From: Mya arenaria | Lineage: Eukaryota > Mollusca > Bivalvia > Myida > Myidae | Assembly (NCBI RefSeq): GCF_026914265.1 | Contig: NC_069126.1 | Coordinates: forward strand, 37,079,725-37,143,724 | Direction: 5' to 3' | DNA: 64,000 nucleotides | Part shown: positions 41,228 to 52,953 of the stretch, in pieces | Position numbering within the stretch: the first letter of the stretch is position 1 | Layout: each line of letters starts with the position of its first letter | Program-made: the position numbers and the translations under genes | Notes under the pieces: model-generated | Seen by the model: only the letters and a program-made list of their open reading frames with translations | Told to the model about the DNA's origin: nothing | Database searches by the model: none

Positions 41228-42620
41228 TTGCTTTTTTGAAAAAGCGCTTGTCTCCCCTATTGTGTGGTCGTAGCTGAGAAAAAATAAATGATGGACATGA
41301 AATTTGTAACTTTGGACTGGAGACAAACCAACAGTGAAGTTTGGTTTATTCGATTATATTAAATAGTGAAGAGAAGAAAGTGTTGTTGATTAATCATGGA
41401 AAATGTAAACGAAGTTTGCATTGTATGAAGTTCCTGGGCGCAAGCGTTATTCAATTATTGATCGGAAACCATTTTTCAGCTCACAGTCATCGTGACCATG
41501 ACCTTTTACCTACTGATCACAACATCAATAGGGATCATCTACATAACCAACTTGCATACCAAGTATTAAGTTCTTGGGTGCAAGTGTTCTTTAGTTACTG
41601 AGCGGTAACCATTTCTTCAACTCAAGGTCATGGCAACCTTGACCTTTGACCTACTGATCTCAAAATCAATAGGGGTCATCTACTAGTCATGACCGACTAG
41701 CGTACCAAGAATGAAGTTCCTGGGTACAAGCGTTCTTAAGTTATTGAGCAGAAACCATTTTTAAGCTTAAGGTCACCGCCAACGTATCATTTTTTACCTG
41801 AAGGTAACCTTGACCTTTGACCTTTTGATCTGAAAATCAATAGGGGTCATCTTCTAGTCATGAACAACTAGCTTACCAAGTATGAAGTTCCTGAAACCAA
41901 AGGATCTTTAGTTATTGAGCGGAAACTTTTTCTTCACTTCAAGGTCATGGCAACCTTGACCTTTGACCTAGTGATCTCAAAATCAATATGGGTCATCTTC
42001 TAGTCATGACCAACTAGCATACCAAGTATGAAATTCCTGGTTGCAAGCGTTCTCTAGTTATTGAGCGGAAACAGTTTCTTCACCTCAAGGTCACGGTGAC
42101 CTTGACCATTGACCTACTGATCTCAAAATCAATAGGAGTCATCTACTAGTCATGAACAACTATGAAGTTCCTGGGTACAAGCTTTCTTTAGTTATTGAGC
42201 AGAAACCATTTTTAAGCTTAAGGTCACTGCCAACATAACATTTTTTACCTGAAGGTAACCTTGACCTTTGACCTTTTGATTTCAAAATCAATAGGAGTCA
42301 TGTAATAGTCATGAACAACTAGCATACCAAGTATGAAGTTCCTGCACCCAAAGGATCTTTAGTTATTGAGTGGAAACCGTTTCTTCACCTCAAGGTCACG
42401 TTGACCCTGATCTTTGACCTAGTGACCCCAAATTCAATAGGGGTCATCTACTAGTCATGACCAACTAGCATACCAAGTATGAAGTTCCTGGGTCTAAGAG
42501 TTCTATAGTTATTGGGCGGAAACGAAGTGTGACGTACTGACTGACTGACTGACAGACTGATGGACTGACTGACGGACAGGGCAAAAACAATATGTCTCCC
42601 CATGAATGGGGGAGACATAA
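41228..42620. mobile_element. GGTCA-rich tandem-core element 1
   Basis: About eight diverged units of roughly 130-150 bases (TGACCTTTGACCT, AATCAATAGGGGTCATCT, then ACCAAGTATGAAGTTCCTG, ATTGAGCGGAAAC). It ends with GAAGTGTGACGTACTGACTG, a GACTGACTGACGGACAGGGC tract and the hairpin TATGTCTCCCC/GGGGGAGACATA. A TTGTCTCCCC word at about 41248 may mark the left end. A tandem core with a terminal hairpin suggests a Helentron-type non-autonomous element. Confidence 0.75.
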
Positions 42621-43316
42621 AGATATTACACGCAAATGATTTTTACATGGAAGGTCACCACGACCTTGACTATTGACCTTGTTACCCCCAAAACAATTGG
42701 GATCATCTAGACATCATGACCAACCTCACTTCAAAGTTTGGTGAACCTAGATCAAAGCATTCTCCTGATATTGCACGGAAATATTTTTTTACATTAGAGG
42801 TCACAGCGACGTTGACCTTTGACCTTGTGACCCCCCAAAATATAGGAGTTTTCTAAACCTCATGATCAACCTCCCTACCAAGTTTGGTGAACCTAGGTCA
42901 AACCATTCTCAAGATATTGAGCGGAAATGTTTTTTACATTGGGGGTCGCCGCGACCTTGACCTTTGACCTAGTGACCCCAAAAACAATAGGGATCTTCTA
43001 CACCTCATGACCAACCTCCCTACCAAGTTTGGTGAACCTAGGTCAAACCGTTCTCAAGATTTTGAGCAGAAATGTTTTTATATTGGGGGTCGCCGCGACC
43101 TTGACCTTTGACCTAGTGACCCCAAAAACAATAGGGATCCTCTACACCTCACGACCAACCTCCCTACCAAGTTTGGTGATCCTAGGTCATGCGGTTTTCC
43201 AGTTATCGATCGGAAACGAAGTGTGACGTACGGACGGACTGACGGACTGACGGACTACCGGACTGACGGACAGGGCAAAAACAATATGTCTCCCCCAGAG
43301 AGGGGGAGACATAATG
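42621..43316. mobile_element. GGTCA-rich tandem-core element 2
   Basis: Abuts element 1. It has four units sharing GCGACCTTGACCTTTGACCT, AACCTCCCTACCAAGTTTGG and TGAACCTAGGTCAAAC. It ends with the same GGACTGACGGAC tract, ACAATATGTCTCCC and the hairpin closed by GGGGGAGACATAA. The core differs in sequence from element 1, so the two are related families in tandem, not a simple duplication. Confidence 0.75.
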
Positions 43317-43576
43317 AGATATCGAGTGTATACACCACTCGATCATTTGCTGTAATTTGTTAAACACCAGCGCATATTATATATACACATATTATTATAA
43401 ATATATTCAATTCATCAACCTGAATGAGAAACCAACTGTAATATAACATGATATAACATAGACACATACATTTCATTTAATCAAACTAAAACCTTTTAAA
43501 ACACTCCAATACAACAAACAAATTTTAAAATAACATTGACTTCATGGTTTAAATACATCTATCAGATACTATTATG

Positions 43577-46500
43577 TCAGTCCCCATGTCTTGGTTTCCA
43601 GTGACTGTTGGCATGGTTACCCATGTACCCAGTCCACTGTTGTCGTGGAAACGGTAGCACGCGCCCGCATCGCCGTCCGCTTCGTGCCAGTGACGACATG
43701 TTACTACACGTGCATGTCAAACGTACTCTGTTGACAAAAAGAAATTTTCCACTTTTTATGTTCAAATGATCAGTGATTTGCCAAGTTTACAATGAAATAA
43801 CCTTCAAACAAAAATAAGCTAGTACATTAGAATTCACACGAGACATAACCTAGTGCGCTATATATTTACAAACAAATAATGCCTTTCCAAACGAAAGATT
43901 AGAGGGACTTGGTGTTTTGGACCAAAAATAAGTTTTATCATTATACTTATCCACTAAGCCGCGGATTATACAACAGGGATGGATATCTTGACCTTTTAAA
44001 ATACATTGATAACATTACGTGATAATGTCAATCAACTAATCACACAGCAACGAATCGCTGAATCCCGTTAGTAACAATATTGAAAATGGTGGTCTTTAAA
44101 GACGATATTTGACACAATATTAACATTTCCTAAAGAGTTCCATCTGACAGTATCTTAGTTTTAATTAACACTGTTAATGATTTGCCGCAATTTATTTCGG
44201 AATAAAAAGTGCATTATGATTTTACAACACATGAGTGAGTCCCTTCATCTAAAAAATCAAATATCAAATGAAATCACACAACTTATGCTTAAACCGATCC
44301 TTCATGTGCTATATACATGCTTATTAGAATGTACAACCATTTCTCATTTTGAATCAACATCTTGTGAAATACAAAATTTGAAAACCACAATGCGCGATAA
44401 GAATATTGTCTGAAACTGTAAGATCTCATACCTGTAGACGGTCATCTGACCCATATGGATGTTGAATGGGTTGTAGCGAGTCTGGCTTTCAAACGTTCCT
44501 CCGTCCGGGAGGTCGTGGTGCCCCTCCGTCACACACTCGTCCGTGATGGCGTGCTCGTATGCGTCGTGGTCCATACCGTAGTACAAACCTTTGGTAGTTA
44601 CATAATAAAATCTTTATTTAAATCGACATTTTCTACAATATTAAAGCCACTTCCGTCATAAAGGCCATGGCGACGCTCCGTCACAATTATCCATCCGTAA
44701 GCATAAGCGTCGTGGTTCCATACCTAAGTTACTGTCACAAGATGCGGGATCAGTTTTTTATGTGTACATCATTTTTAGAGGTTAAACATGGTCTTCAAAT
44801 AAAACACTCCTAGTCATTCGGAGCGACTCGGCCATTTTTTCAAAAACAACGTTTTTTTCGATAAAATGGCCGAGGAGTTCCGAATGACTCCTAGTCTGTA
44901 TGTTTAAAACCAATGATATACTGATTATAGTGTTTAAGTTTCATGAAAAATCTGAATATAGTATAATAACTTACTCTTGGGGTCAAAGCGAATCGTTTCC
45001 TCCGACATTTTCTTTTCTATGCATTTCTGGTCCTCAGGGAGAATCGCTCTTGTTTTAGCCGGAAAGAACCAGTAAGTCGCAAACACAAAGTCTATGGAAT
45101 TGTTGTAGTTTGGGTGTTCCACCGGCAGTGACGTAGGCATCAAACTCCCAGTTGACAGAAGACGCTGTAGGCCATCTTCGTCGTGTGGTCCCACATGACG
45201 ACGCTTTCGCACACGGCCTTTTCTCTTATTATTTTTCCTGGAATGACCTTTGAAGCTAGTTTTTCCTTGCACTGAATCTGTTTTTCTTCTTTGTCTATTG
45301 TTAGTATAAATATCACGGTTAAACATGTCACTAGTGTCACGCATAGCGATAGGTTTTACCTCACCTTCATTTCTAACCAAACTTGCGTATCGTCCTGATG
45401 TTTTTCGTCTTCCAGTTGGATGCCCTCTACCAAACTGTCCATAGTTTGGAGTGCGCTGTGTTGTCTGAAAGTAATCCCCATATTCCTGTAGGGGTTTCCG
45501 TCCCCTCGATCCCAGTTCTGGTCCCCGGCGTCTGGGTTCAAGTTCCTCTTCCGTAATGTCATTGTAGGGGTCGGAATTATAAGGGGATTCATAATCTAGA
45601 TCCTCAAACCCGAAGGGTCGAGGTTTTCTGTAATCAGGGTTGTAAACCGGTCTTGAAGGCCCCTTTTTATACGTTGTTCTCTCTGAATCATCGAGCACAG
45701 GTGTTTCAAAAAGAGATTCAGTGCCTTCGTTCGTCATCAAATCTTGAAGGTTGTCAATATCGTCTTCCTAAAATATCAGAAGCTGTGAACAAAATACCAA
45801 TTATGATTACATTAAGAAATAAAAGTAAAACTATTTAACACTTGAAACTAATAGATTTAGTGAGTTATTATCAGCCAAGGTTTTGTTATTAGCGCACTTG
45901 AGGTACAATACCAACACTGATGGCCTTACTTCCGGTTCCTCGTCGGCGTCTAGGAGGGTAAACTTCCTGTATTCGGGCAGGTACTCTGGGTGCGCCAGGA
46001 CGAAGTCAATCCCCATCTGGGTCGTGTTCTGCCAGCTGTCATGTTCCACGGCCTTGCGTTCCTCTGAAGTAAAGAAGAAAATCATATCACGTGACACAGT
46101 AAATGTTTAACTGCCGAGCGAGAAATTTCTTCCTGACTGTGTACATATACAAGACCACTCATAAAACTCTAAATGCAGCAATGAACGTGACTTAATTAGT
46201 GTGAATAATGCTGCAAGGTATTTTGAAGAGCAATATTGACTCTGTTTTACATTCTTTTTATAAACGGGACAGAGTCCCTTTTCAACTGATAGCTGAACCA
46301 TCCGCTCTAATATGAATTTTAAATGAAGAACTTCAATCAAATCCAGTCTTACCGGAATAATATACTGTAGTTCCGGGTGGACGGATGTTACTGCTGATGG
46401 CGAATATCTTGCTGTAACCCTTCGTCTTGAAGCGCAGCCGACAGAAATCTGAGCGGCTCTGCTCGTGAACGTTGGTTCCTGGAAGGTATTAAACGTTGGC

Positions 46501-49121
46501 TTCGGTTTTACATGATTCTTTTTTGCAACTTTAGAATAGTGTTTTAAAGGCATCATTTTATTATTTTTAAGAGAATCAACGTTGTAACGGAGGGAAGTTC
46601 GAACCAACCTAAAGTAATGTTGTACTCAATGTAACGGGTTGGTATTGTTTATAACTTGTACTGAATTAAAAATATTTGGCATTCCCTGACTTAATGACTA
46701 GTTTCGTGCGCATGCGCATACATACACTCGCCTCGCAATATAATTCCAAGCTTACCTTCAATAAAGCGGTACTGGCCTCCCTGTCCCTCGTGTTTGAGGC
46801 AGTCCGCCGCCCAGTACAGGAAGAGGTCGTTCCCGCGACCCTCCATGCTCACCGTGAGACCAGAAGCTTGGGCACCCACGGCGTCCTGCATCGCCGGCAA
46901 TACTAGTGGCCGCCCCGTCCGCCCATCCAGCACAGTTGTCTAAGAGAAATAGCCGGGAACAGTTTATCGTCAACGATTAGTTAAAGGCCGGTAAACACGT
47001 AAACATATAAAAAAAAACTTTTATTAACTTTTAATACCGAATGCGTTTCCATTTTCAATCCGTTCAGAATCAGCGTACAAAGACTATCCATTTCCTATTG
47101 CCGATGGTATTGCGTTTATCTCGACGACATTATGACGCATCAATCACTTAAAAAGTTTAAAAGAACTGACGCGTGATCTATTGAGCCATTGACCATATTG
47201 GTCACCTACACGTATGGATGAATTTCCCGGGCGTCGTTAGACAAACGTACCATACTTTTGCAGAGTGTGCGCCCACTTCCATTGAGCCATAACACGTTGT
47301 TTGGCTTATAATCATTCTCTCAGAACTATCACTAGAATAGTTGTAAAATAATGAACAGCGATAATGAATACCTGTGAGTAGTAGTAGACTGGAAATCCCG
47401 GTCCGCGGGCGTTCTTCACCAAGAAGTCGGGCACGTCATCGTCGTTATAGTAGCCGGGGGACGGGGTGCTGGAAATTGTAGTAGAGGCTTGACTCTGACA
47501 ACCGATTTTAATGCAACAAGAATATTCCATAAAGTTATTTTATTAGGATACACTCTGCAAAAGTTTGCTTTCTTTGAAATACCAGTAATTATTGGCAACC
47601 TAGGAACTCGTTTCCGACTGCCCCCGAGTGTCAGTCAAATTGTGATATTGTGAGGAATTTTGTACAAATAAGTAAAAGATATATGTTTGGTAAGATGACG
47701 TCATAATAAACGTCAGATCATTGAAAAGAAGCTTATATTTTACCTTTTCAATTTAAAAAAGACACATAAAAAGAAATTAAAAGTAATCAAGAATGTTGAA
47801 AATGTACAACAGCTTAAATGCAATGTATACCGCTTCCATTAATAACCACTGACGTTTAGGTCAGAATCTTGTGTTCACGTACTGGTAAGACTCGGACATG
47901 GGGAACGTGTAGTTCCAAATGATATGGAAGTCCAGTCCGTCAATAGCGAGGACGGACGAGTTGAACATGGGCAGTATGATATCCTCCACCCCGTCCTGGG
48001 TGACGTCAGCAAGCACAGGTGGCGTCATCACACCCTTGAATTTGTCCGTGTATAACGCCCGCGCCTTGTATATAATTGTATGTATTTAAAAAGAAAATAT
48101 TTAAATGATTAAAAATGCCATATTCGTTTAAATCTCTATACGTCATGTTAACGTCTTCAAAAACATTGTGATTTAGTTGTTCTAACTTTTGTTTACGAAA
48201 ATGACTTTATGCACAATGGCCAAATTGCAGAAGCATCTGTAGATTATTACTAATAGAAGTAGTGTCTGTCTGTTTTTAATTTATTTCCAATGCATTTATA
48301 ATAATATACATATGATCAAAACATTACATTGTTAACCTTTTTAATATCACCCCGAATAAGGTCATTCAGCTTGATGACCCAGAGTGAGCCCCCGTGCGTC
48401 TCTCCACCCGTGCCAAACAGTACAAGGCGCGACCCGTCCGGCCAGGTGTACACCTGAGGGGAATAGTACGACTCGCGCCCGTCTGGCACTCCAAGCCATT
48501 GCAGCACGTGCCCCGTTCGTCCACTCATCAGCAAGATACGGCCAGATAGTCGGTACTCGCTGCCTGCAATCAATGAACTGAATTATGTTTTCGGAAATAA
48601 AACTGAAACGCTAAATAATCGCGCGTTTTTTCATATGCCACAATTATTATTTTTTATCCAACAACTGATTATGGTTAACACATCCAAAACGTTTTAATAC
48701 TCAAAACTAACACAAGTATGTTTTCCCCAAGTACATATTTTCTCACGAAAATGACAGTAAAACAATCTGCAAATTGAGCGTCAGAACTCTGGCGATTTGG
48801 CAGAACATTGGTATATGCAGCTTCGTAAACACATCATTAAGCATTGTTTAATCAAGGAGACGCGCGTACCGGGCTCCTGAAGCGGGTCTCCACCATGGAT
48901 GGCCAGGATGTCTACCACGCCGTCTTCGTCCATATCTGGTATGAGCTGCGCCGTGTACAGGTTCATAATTTCATTTTTAGCTTCCTGTTTCCCGAATGTC
49001 CATATCCGCTCGCCCGTCCGTCCGCTCACCGCCTCAAACGCCTACAACCAAATTTAAGCGTGCGTTGGCTATTTGTTAAGGACCGTTATATATATATCTG
49101 GTATCTGGTATCATAATTATA

Positions 49122-49187
<66 letters not shown>

Positions 49188-52100
49188 TATAATTATGATA
49201 CCAGATATTTTGTTACATAACAAAGAAACATGCAGACATGCTGAAATTGATTTAATTTGATATATTTCCTTTATGATAAGATATATTTTACAAAATAAAC
49301 TTTATATACTTAACTTTCTATTTTGTTGTGAAACATGCCTCGGAAACAAAAAAAGTATTTGCCGTCTAAAGTGTTCCGGCGTTCGACACTGTCAATAGGT
49401 CTATAGTGACCCGGCGTACGACACTGTCCGTTGGTCTATAGTGACCCGGCGTACGACACTGTCCGTTGGTCTATAGTGACCCGGCGTTCGACACTGTCAA
49501 TAGGTCTATAGTGACCCGGCGTTCGACACTGTCCGTTGGTCTATAGTGACCCGGCGTTCGACACTGTCCGTTGGTCTATAGTGACCCGGCGTTCGACACC
49601 GTCAGTTGGTCTATAGTGACCCGGCGTACGACACTGTCCGTTGGTCTATAGTGACCCGGTGTTCGACACTGTCAGTTGGTCTATAGTGACCCGGCGTTCG
49701 ACACTGTCAGATGGTCTATAGTGACCCGGCGTTCGACACTGTCAGTTGGTCTATAGTGACCCGGTGTTCGACACTGTCCGTTGGTCTATAGTGACCCGGC
49801 GTTCGACACTGTCCGTTGGTCTATAGTGACCCGGTGTTCGACACTGTCAGATGGTCTATAGTGACCCGGCGTTCGACACTGTCCGTTGGTCTATAGTGAC
49901 CCGGTGTTCGACACTGTCCGTTGGTCTATAGTGACCCGGTGTTCGACACTGTCAGATGGTCTATAGTGACCCGGCGTTCGACACTGTCAGTTGGTCTATA
50001 GTGACCCGGCGTTCGACACTGTCCGTTGGTCTATAGTGACCCGGTGTTCGACACTGTCCGTTGGTCTATAGTGACCCGGTGTTCGACACTGTCCGTTGGT
50101 CTATAGTGACCCGGTGTTCGACACTGTCAGATGGTCTATAGTGACCCGGCGTTCGACACTGTCAGTTGGTCTATAGTGACCCGGTGTTCGACACTGTCCG
50201 TTGGTCTATAGTGACCCGGTGTTCGACACTGTCAGATGGTCTATAGTGACCCGGTGTTCGACACTGTCAGATGGTCTATAGTGACCCGGCGTTCGACACT
50301 GTCAGTTGGTCTATAGTGACCCGGTGTTCGACACTGTCCGTTGGTCTATAGTGACCCGGCGTTCGACACTGTCAGATGGTCTATAGTGACCCGGCGTTCG
50401 ACACTGTCAGATGGTCTATAGTGACCCGGTGTTCGACACTGTCCGTTGGTCTATAGTGACCCGGTGTTCGACACTGTCAGTTGGTCTATAGTGACCCGGT
50501 GTTCGACACTGTCAGATGGTCTATAGTGACCCGGCGTTCGACACTGTCAGTTGGTCTATAGTGACCCGGTGTTCGACACTGTCCGTTGGTCTATAGTGAC
50601 CCGGCGTTCGACACTGTCAGTTGGTCTATAGTGACCCGGTGTTCGACACTGTCAGATGGTCTATAGTGACCCGGCGTACGACACTGTCAGTTGGTCTATA
50701 GTGACCCGGTGTTCGACACTGTCCGTTGGTCTATAGTGACCCGGCGTTCGACACTGTCAGTTGGTCTATAGTGACCCGGCGTTCGACACTGTCCGTTGGT
50801 CTATAGTGACCCGGCGTTCGACACTGTCAGTTGGTCTATAGTGACCCGGCGTTCGACACTGTCCGTTGGTCTATAGTGACCCGGTGTTCGACACTGTCCG
50901 TTGGTCTATAGTGACCCGGTGTTCGACACTGTCAGTTGGTCTATAGTGACCCGGTGTTCGACACTGTCAGATGGTCTATAGTGACCCGGCGTTCGACACT
51001 GTCAGATGGTCTATAGTGACCCGGCGTTCGACACTGTCAGTTGGTCTCTGGTGGCCCGGCGTTCGACACTGTCAGATGGTCTATAGTGACCCGGCGTTCG
51101 ACACTGTCAGTTGGTCTCTGGTGGCCCGGCGCTCGACACTGTCAGATGGTCTATAGTGACCCGGCGTTCGACACTGTCAGTTGGTCTCTGGTGGCCCGGC
51201 GCTCGACACTGTCAGTTGGTCTACGGTGACCCGGCGTTCGACACTGTCAGTTGGTCTATGGTGATCCGGCGTTCGACCCTGTCCGTTGGTCTATGGTGAC
51301 TCGGCTTTCGACACTGTCAGTTGGTCTATGGTGACCCGGCGTTCGACAATGTCAGTTGGTCTATGGTGACCCGGCGTTCGACACTGTCAGTTGGTCTATG
51401 GTGACCCGGCGTTCGCCACTGTCCGTTGGTCTATGGTGACCCGGCGTTCGCCACTGTCCGTTGGTCTATGGTGACCCGGCGTTCGCCACTGTCCGTTGGC
51501 CTATAGTGACCCGGCGTTCAACACTGTCCGTTGGTCTATGGTGACCCGGCGTTCGACACTTTCAGTTGGTCTATGGTGACCCGGCGTTCGACACTTTCAG
51601 CTGGTCTATAGTGACCCGGCGTTCGCCACTGTCAGTTGGTCTATGGTGACCCGGCGTTCGACACTGTCAGTTGGGCTATGGTGACCCGGCGTTCGACACT
51701 GTCAGTTGGTATATAGTGACCCGGCGTTCGACACTGTCAGTTAGTCAAGTCGAAGTTATGACAATCACCCAAATAGAGATCCGTGCATTTTGCACGCCTC
51801 CAGGAATAATATATTTTTATACAAATGTACAGACAAAAATAAATTTTCAATGAGGTTTGTATTCTAAAGATTTAATTTTGTATACCCCGGCTCTGCCTCC
51901 CGCTAAACAGTCGTGGACGTCATCTTGGTCAAGGTCAGCCTCACAGTTAAGACCGTACAGCTCGTGGTCGGTGTAGTGGCGCCAGATCTCCCTTCCGGTG
52001 CCGCCCTCCAGCGCCAGCAGCCCACCGAAGCACGGATAGCGGCCGTCGAAGTAAATGTCACACACGATACCAGGCACCTTTATACCGTCCGAGCCTACAG

Positions 52101-52953
52101 ATGTCAAGTGAAATTTGAAAATTGGATTCAAATGTTAAGAACTATCAATATATATATAACACAATTCAAAAAGACATTATGACAAACATATAAAATAAAT
52201 AGTTTACAAAAAATAAAAGTGATTTTTTTTTCATGAAACAAGTGAACACTTGTTGATTATGAGAAAAGATTCTTAGACAATGGACCCATGTAGTTTTTGC
52301 GGCCGCTCCATCGATATCTGATACTCTTAAATTTAAATATGTTCAAATACCACACCTGTTGCAAAGCCAAGAATGACGTCAAGTACACCGTCCCCGTTGA
52401 CATCCAGCGGCCGAAACGCAGATTCCGTCAGCAGTTTCGGGAAACCCATCGTCCAAACGTCCTCGACTTTGACGTTATCACACCCGATAACGTCACTAAA
52501 ATCCGGCATCTTATGTTGTTTTATAAACTCGAAAGCACTTGTTTGTTTAATGTCTGGCAAAACAGGACCAGGCTCAATTGTAGTCAATGTGCTGTTGATT
52601 TTATGATTATGTTTATTTACAAAATAGACAACAAGGCCCATTAGAGACCCTAACGAAAGCACCAAGAAAAAGAAACAGCAGACAGCGTTAACAATAGGCC
52701 GACATCGAGCACATGGCCCGTGTCCCACGTGGGTTTTAGCCCGAGCACGGGGAAACATTAGCGGCTTAGATGCTGACGACCTGTCCAGTCTGGAACCTTG
52801 CATAAACACTTCACCCTCGTCGGAATCGTCGTCGTCCCATCCCGTCGAATGATCAATGTCGGCGCCGATACCATGGTAACCGTTCTTCTTGCCGCCTCTG
52901 CTATACAATACGCGCATGTCCAGCGAGCCGTCTCCGTTCTCGAGCGCAGGCAT
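43577..52953 (-). CDS. FAM234: FAM234-like type II membrane protein with FG-GAP-like loops (1009 aa, 12 exons, complete)
   Basis: Exons: 52356-52953, 51886-52094, 48870-49041, 48337-48563, 47883-48064, 47372-47468, 46756-46939, 46353-46478, 45930-46063, 44975-45767, 44432-44588, 43577-43727. All phases agree. Residues 1-87 are cytoplasmic and acidic (DDDDSDEGE), the membrane helix is about 88-112, and the rest should be extracellular or lumenal. Integrin-alpha-like calcium loops recur: DVNGDGVLD (184-192), DLDQDDVHD, DMDEDGVVD, DVTQDGVED and YNDDDVPD, fitting a beta-propeller. FAM234A/B are membrane proteins of poorly known role; vertebrate members are about 550-620 residues. The extra length is mostly exon 10 (644-907), a low-complexity Arg/Gly/Tyr-rich segment ending in RVRKRR (828-833) before a folded-looking stretch (NNSIDFVFATYWFF). 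The final exon was read from the strong TTTTTGTCAACAG acceptor because only that frame keeps phase. The gene family is the closest I recognise; orthology to A or B is open. Confidence 0.88.
44811..44896. mobile_element. Small foldback element
   Basis: The arms TCATTCGGAGCGACTCGGCC and AAAATGGCCGAGGAGTTCCG (continuing into AATGA) are inverted relatives around about 25 bases. ACTCCTAG flanks both sides. One arm of the same family stands alone near 1597-1622. It sits in the FAM234 intron between exons 11 and 10. Confidence 0.7.
49103..49206. repeat. Palindromic (AT)n with 26-bp perfect arms
   Basis: ATCTGGTATCATAATTATAA followed by ACATAT opens an (AT)n tract of about 50 bases, which is closed by the exact reverse complement. 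The whole can fold as one hairpin or cruciform. It lies 62 bases upstream, on the sense strand, of FAM234 exon 3, close to the splice acceptor. Confidence 0.92.
49376..51746. repeat. 35-bp satellite, about 67 copies
   Basis: Unit GTGACCCGGCGTTCGACACT followed by GTCAGTTGGTCTATA. It fills most of the FAM234 intron between exons 3 and 2. Variation is confined mainly to a few sites: GGCG/GGTG, TCCG/TCAG and TTGG/ATGG. The right quarter (51040-51746) carries TATGG or TCTGGTGG variants and is more diverged. The 35-base period rotates the frame, producing similar spurious open frames. Confidence 0.97.

Larger units (their letters stand above)
39421..43576. other. Gene-free stretch upstream of ABCH
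   Basis: The region between the ABCH start codon and the FAM234 stop codon should contain the ABCH promoter and 5'-UTR exon(s). A possible leader-exon donor (TTTAG, then GTTAGT) lies on the minus strand near 40343. No protein-coding exon was supported. Its right half is two GGTCA-rich repeat elements. Confidence 0.5.

Noticed and set aside
43530-43690. Alternative reading of the last FAM234 exon (frame giving RHWHEADGDAGACYRFHDNS)
   Set aside because: It looks protein-like but would need a phase-1 join, while exon 11 ends in phase 2. The TTTTTGTCAACAG acceptor keeps phase in the chosen frame. RNA data would settle it.
49376-51746. Regular 35-bp repeats as a possible CRISPR array
   Set aside because: The units abut with no unique spacers, the setting is a eukaryotic intron, and no cas-like gene is present.
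50971-51853. Overlapping open frames repeating a peptide across the 35-bp satellite
   Set aside because: They come from the repeat rotating through the three frames; no start context, splice support or neighbouring exon.
52299-52319. GCGGCCGC followed by ATCGAT and GATATC, resembling a cloning-vector polylinker
   Set aside because: The sites are separated by ordinary sequence, both flanks continue as FAM234 intron, and no vector sequence follows. Coincidence is more likely.
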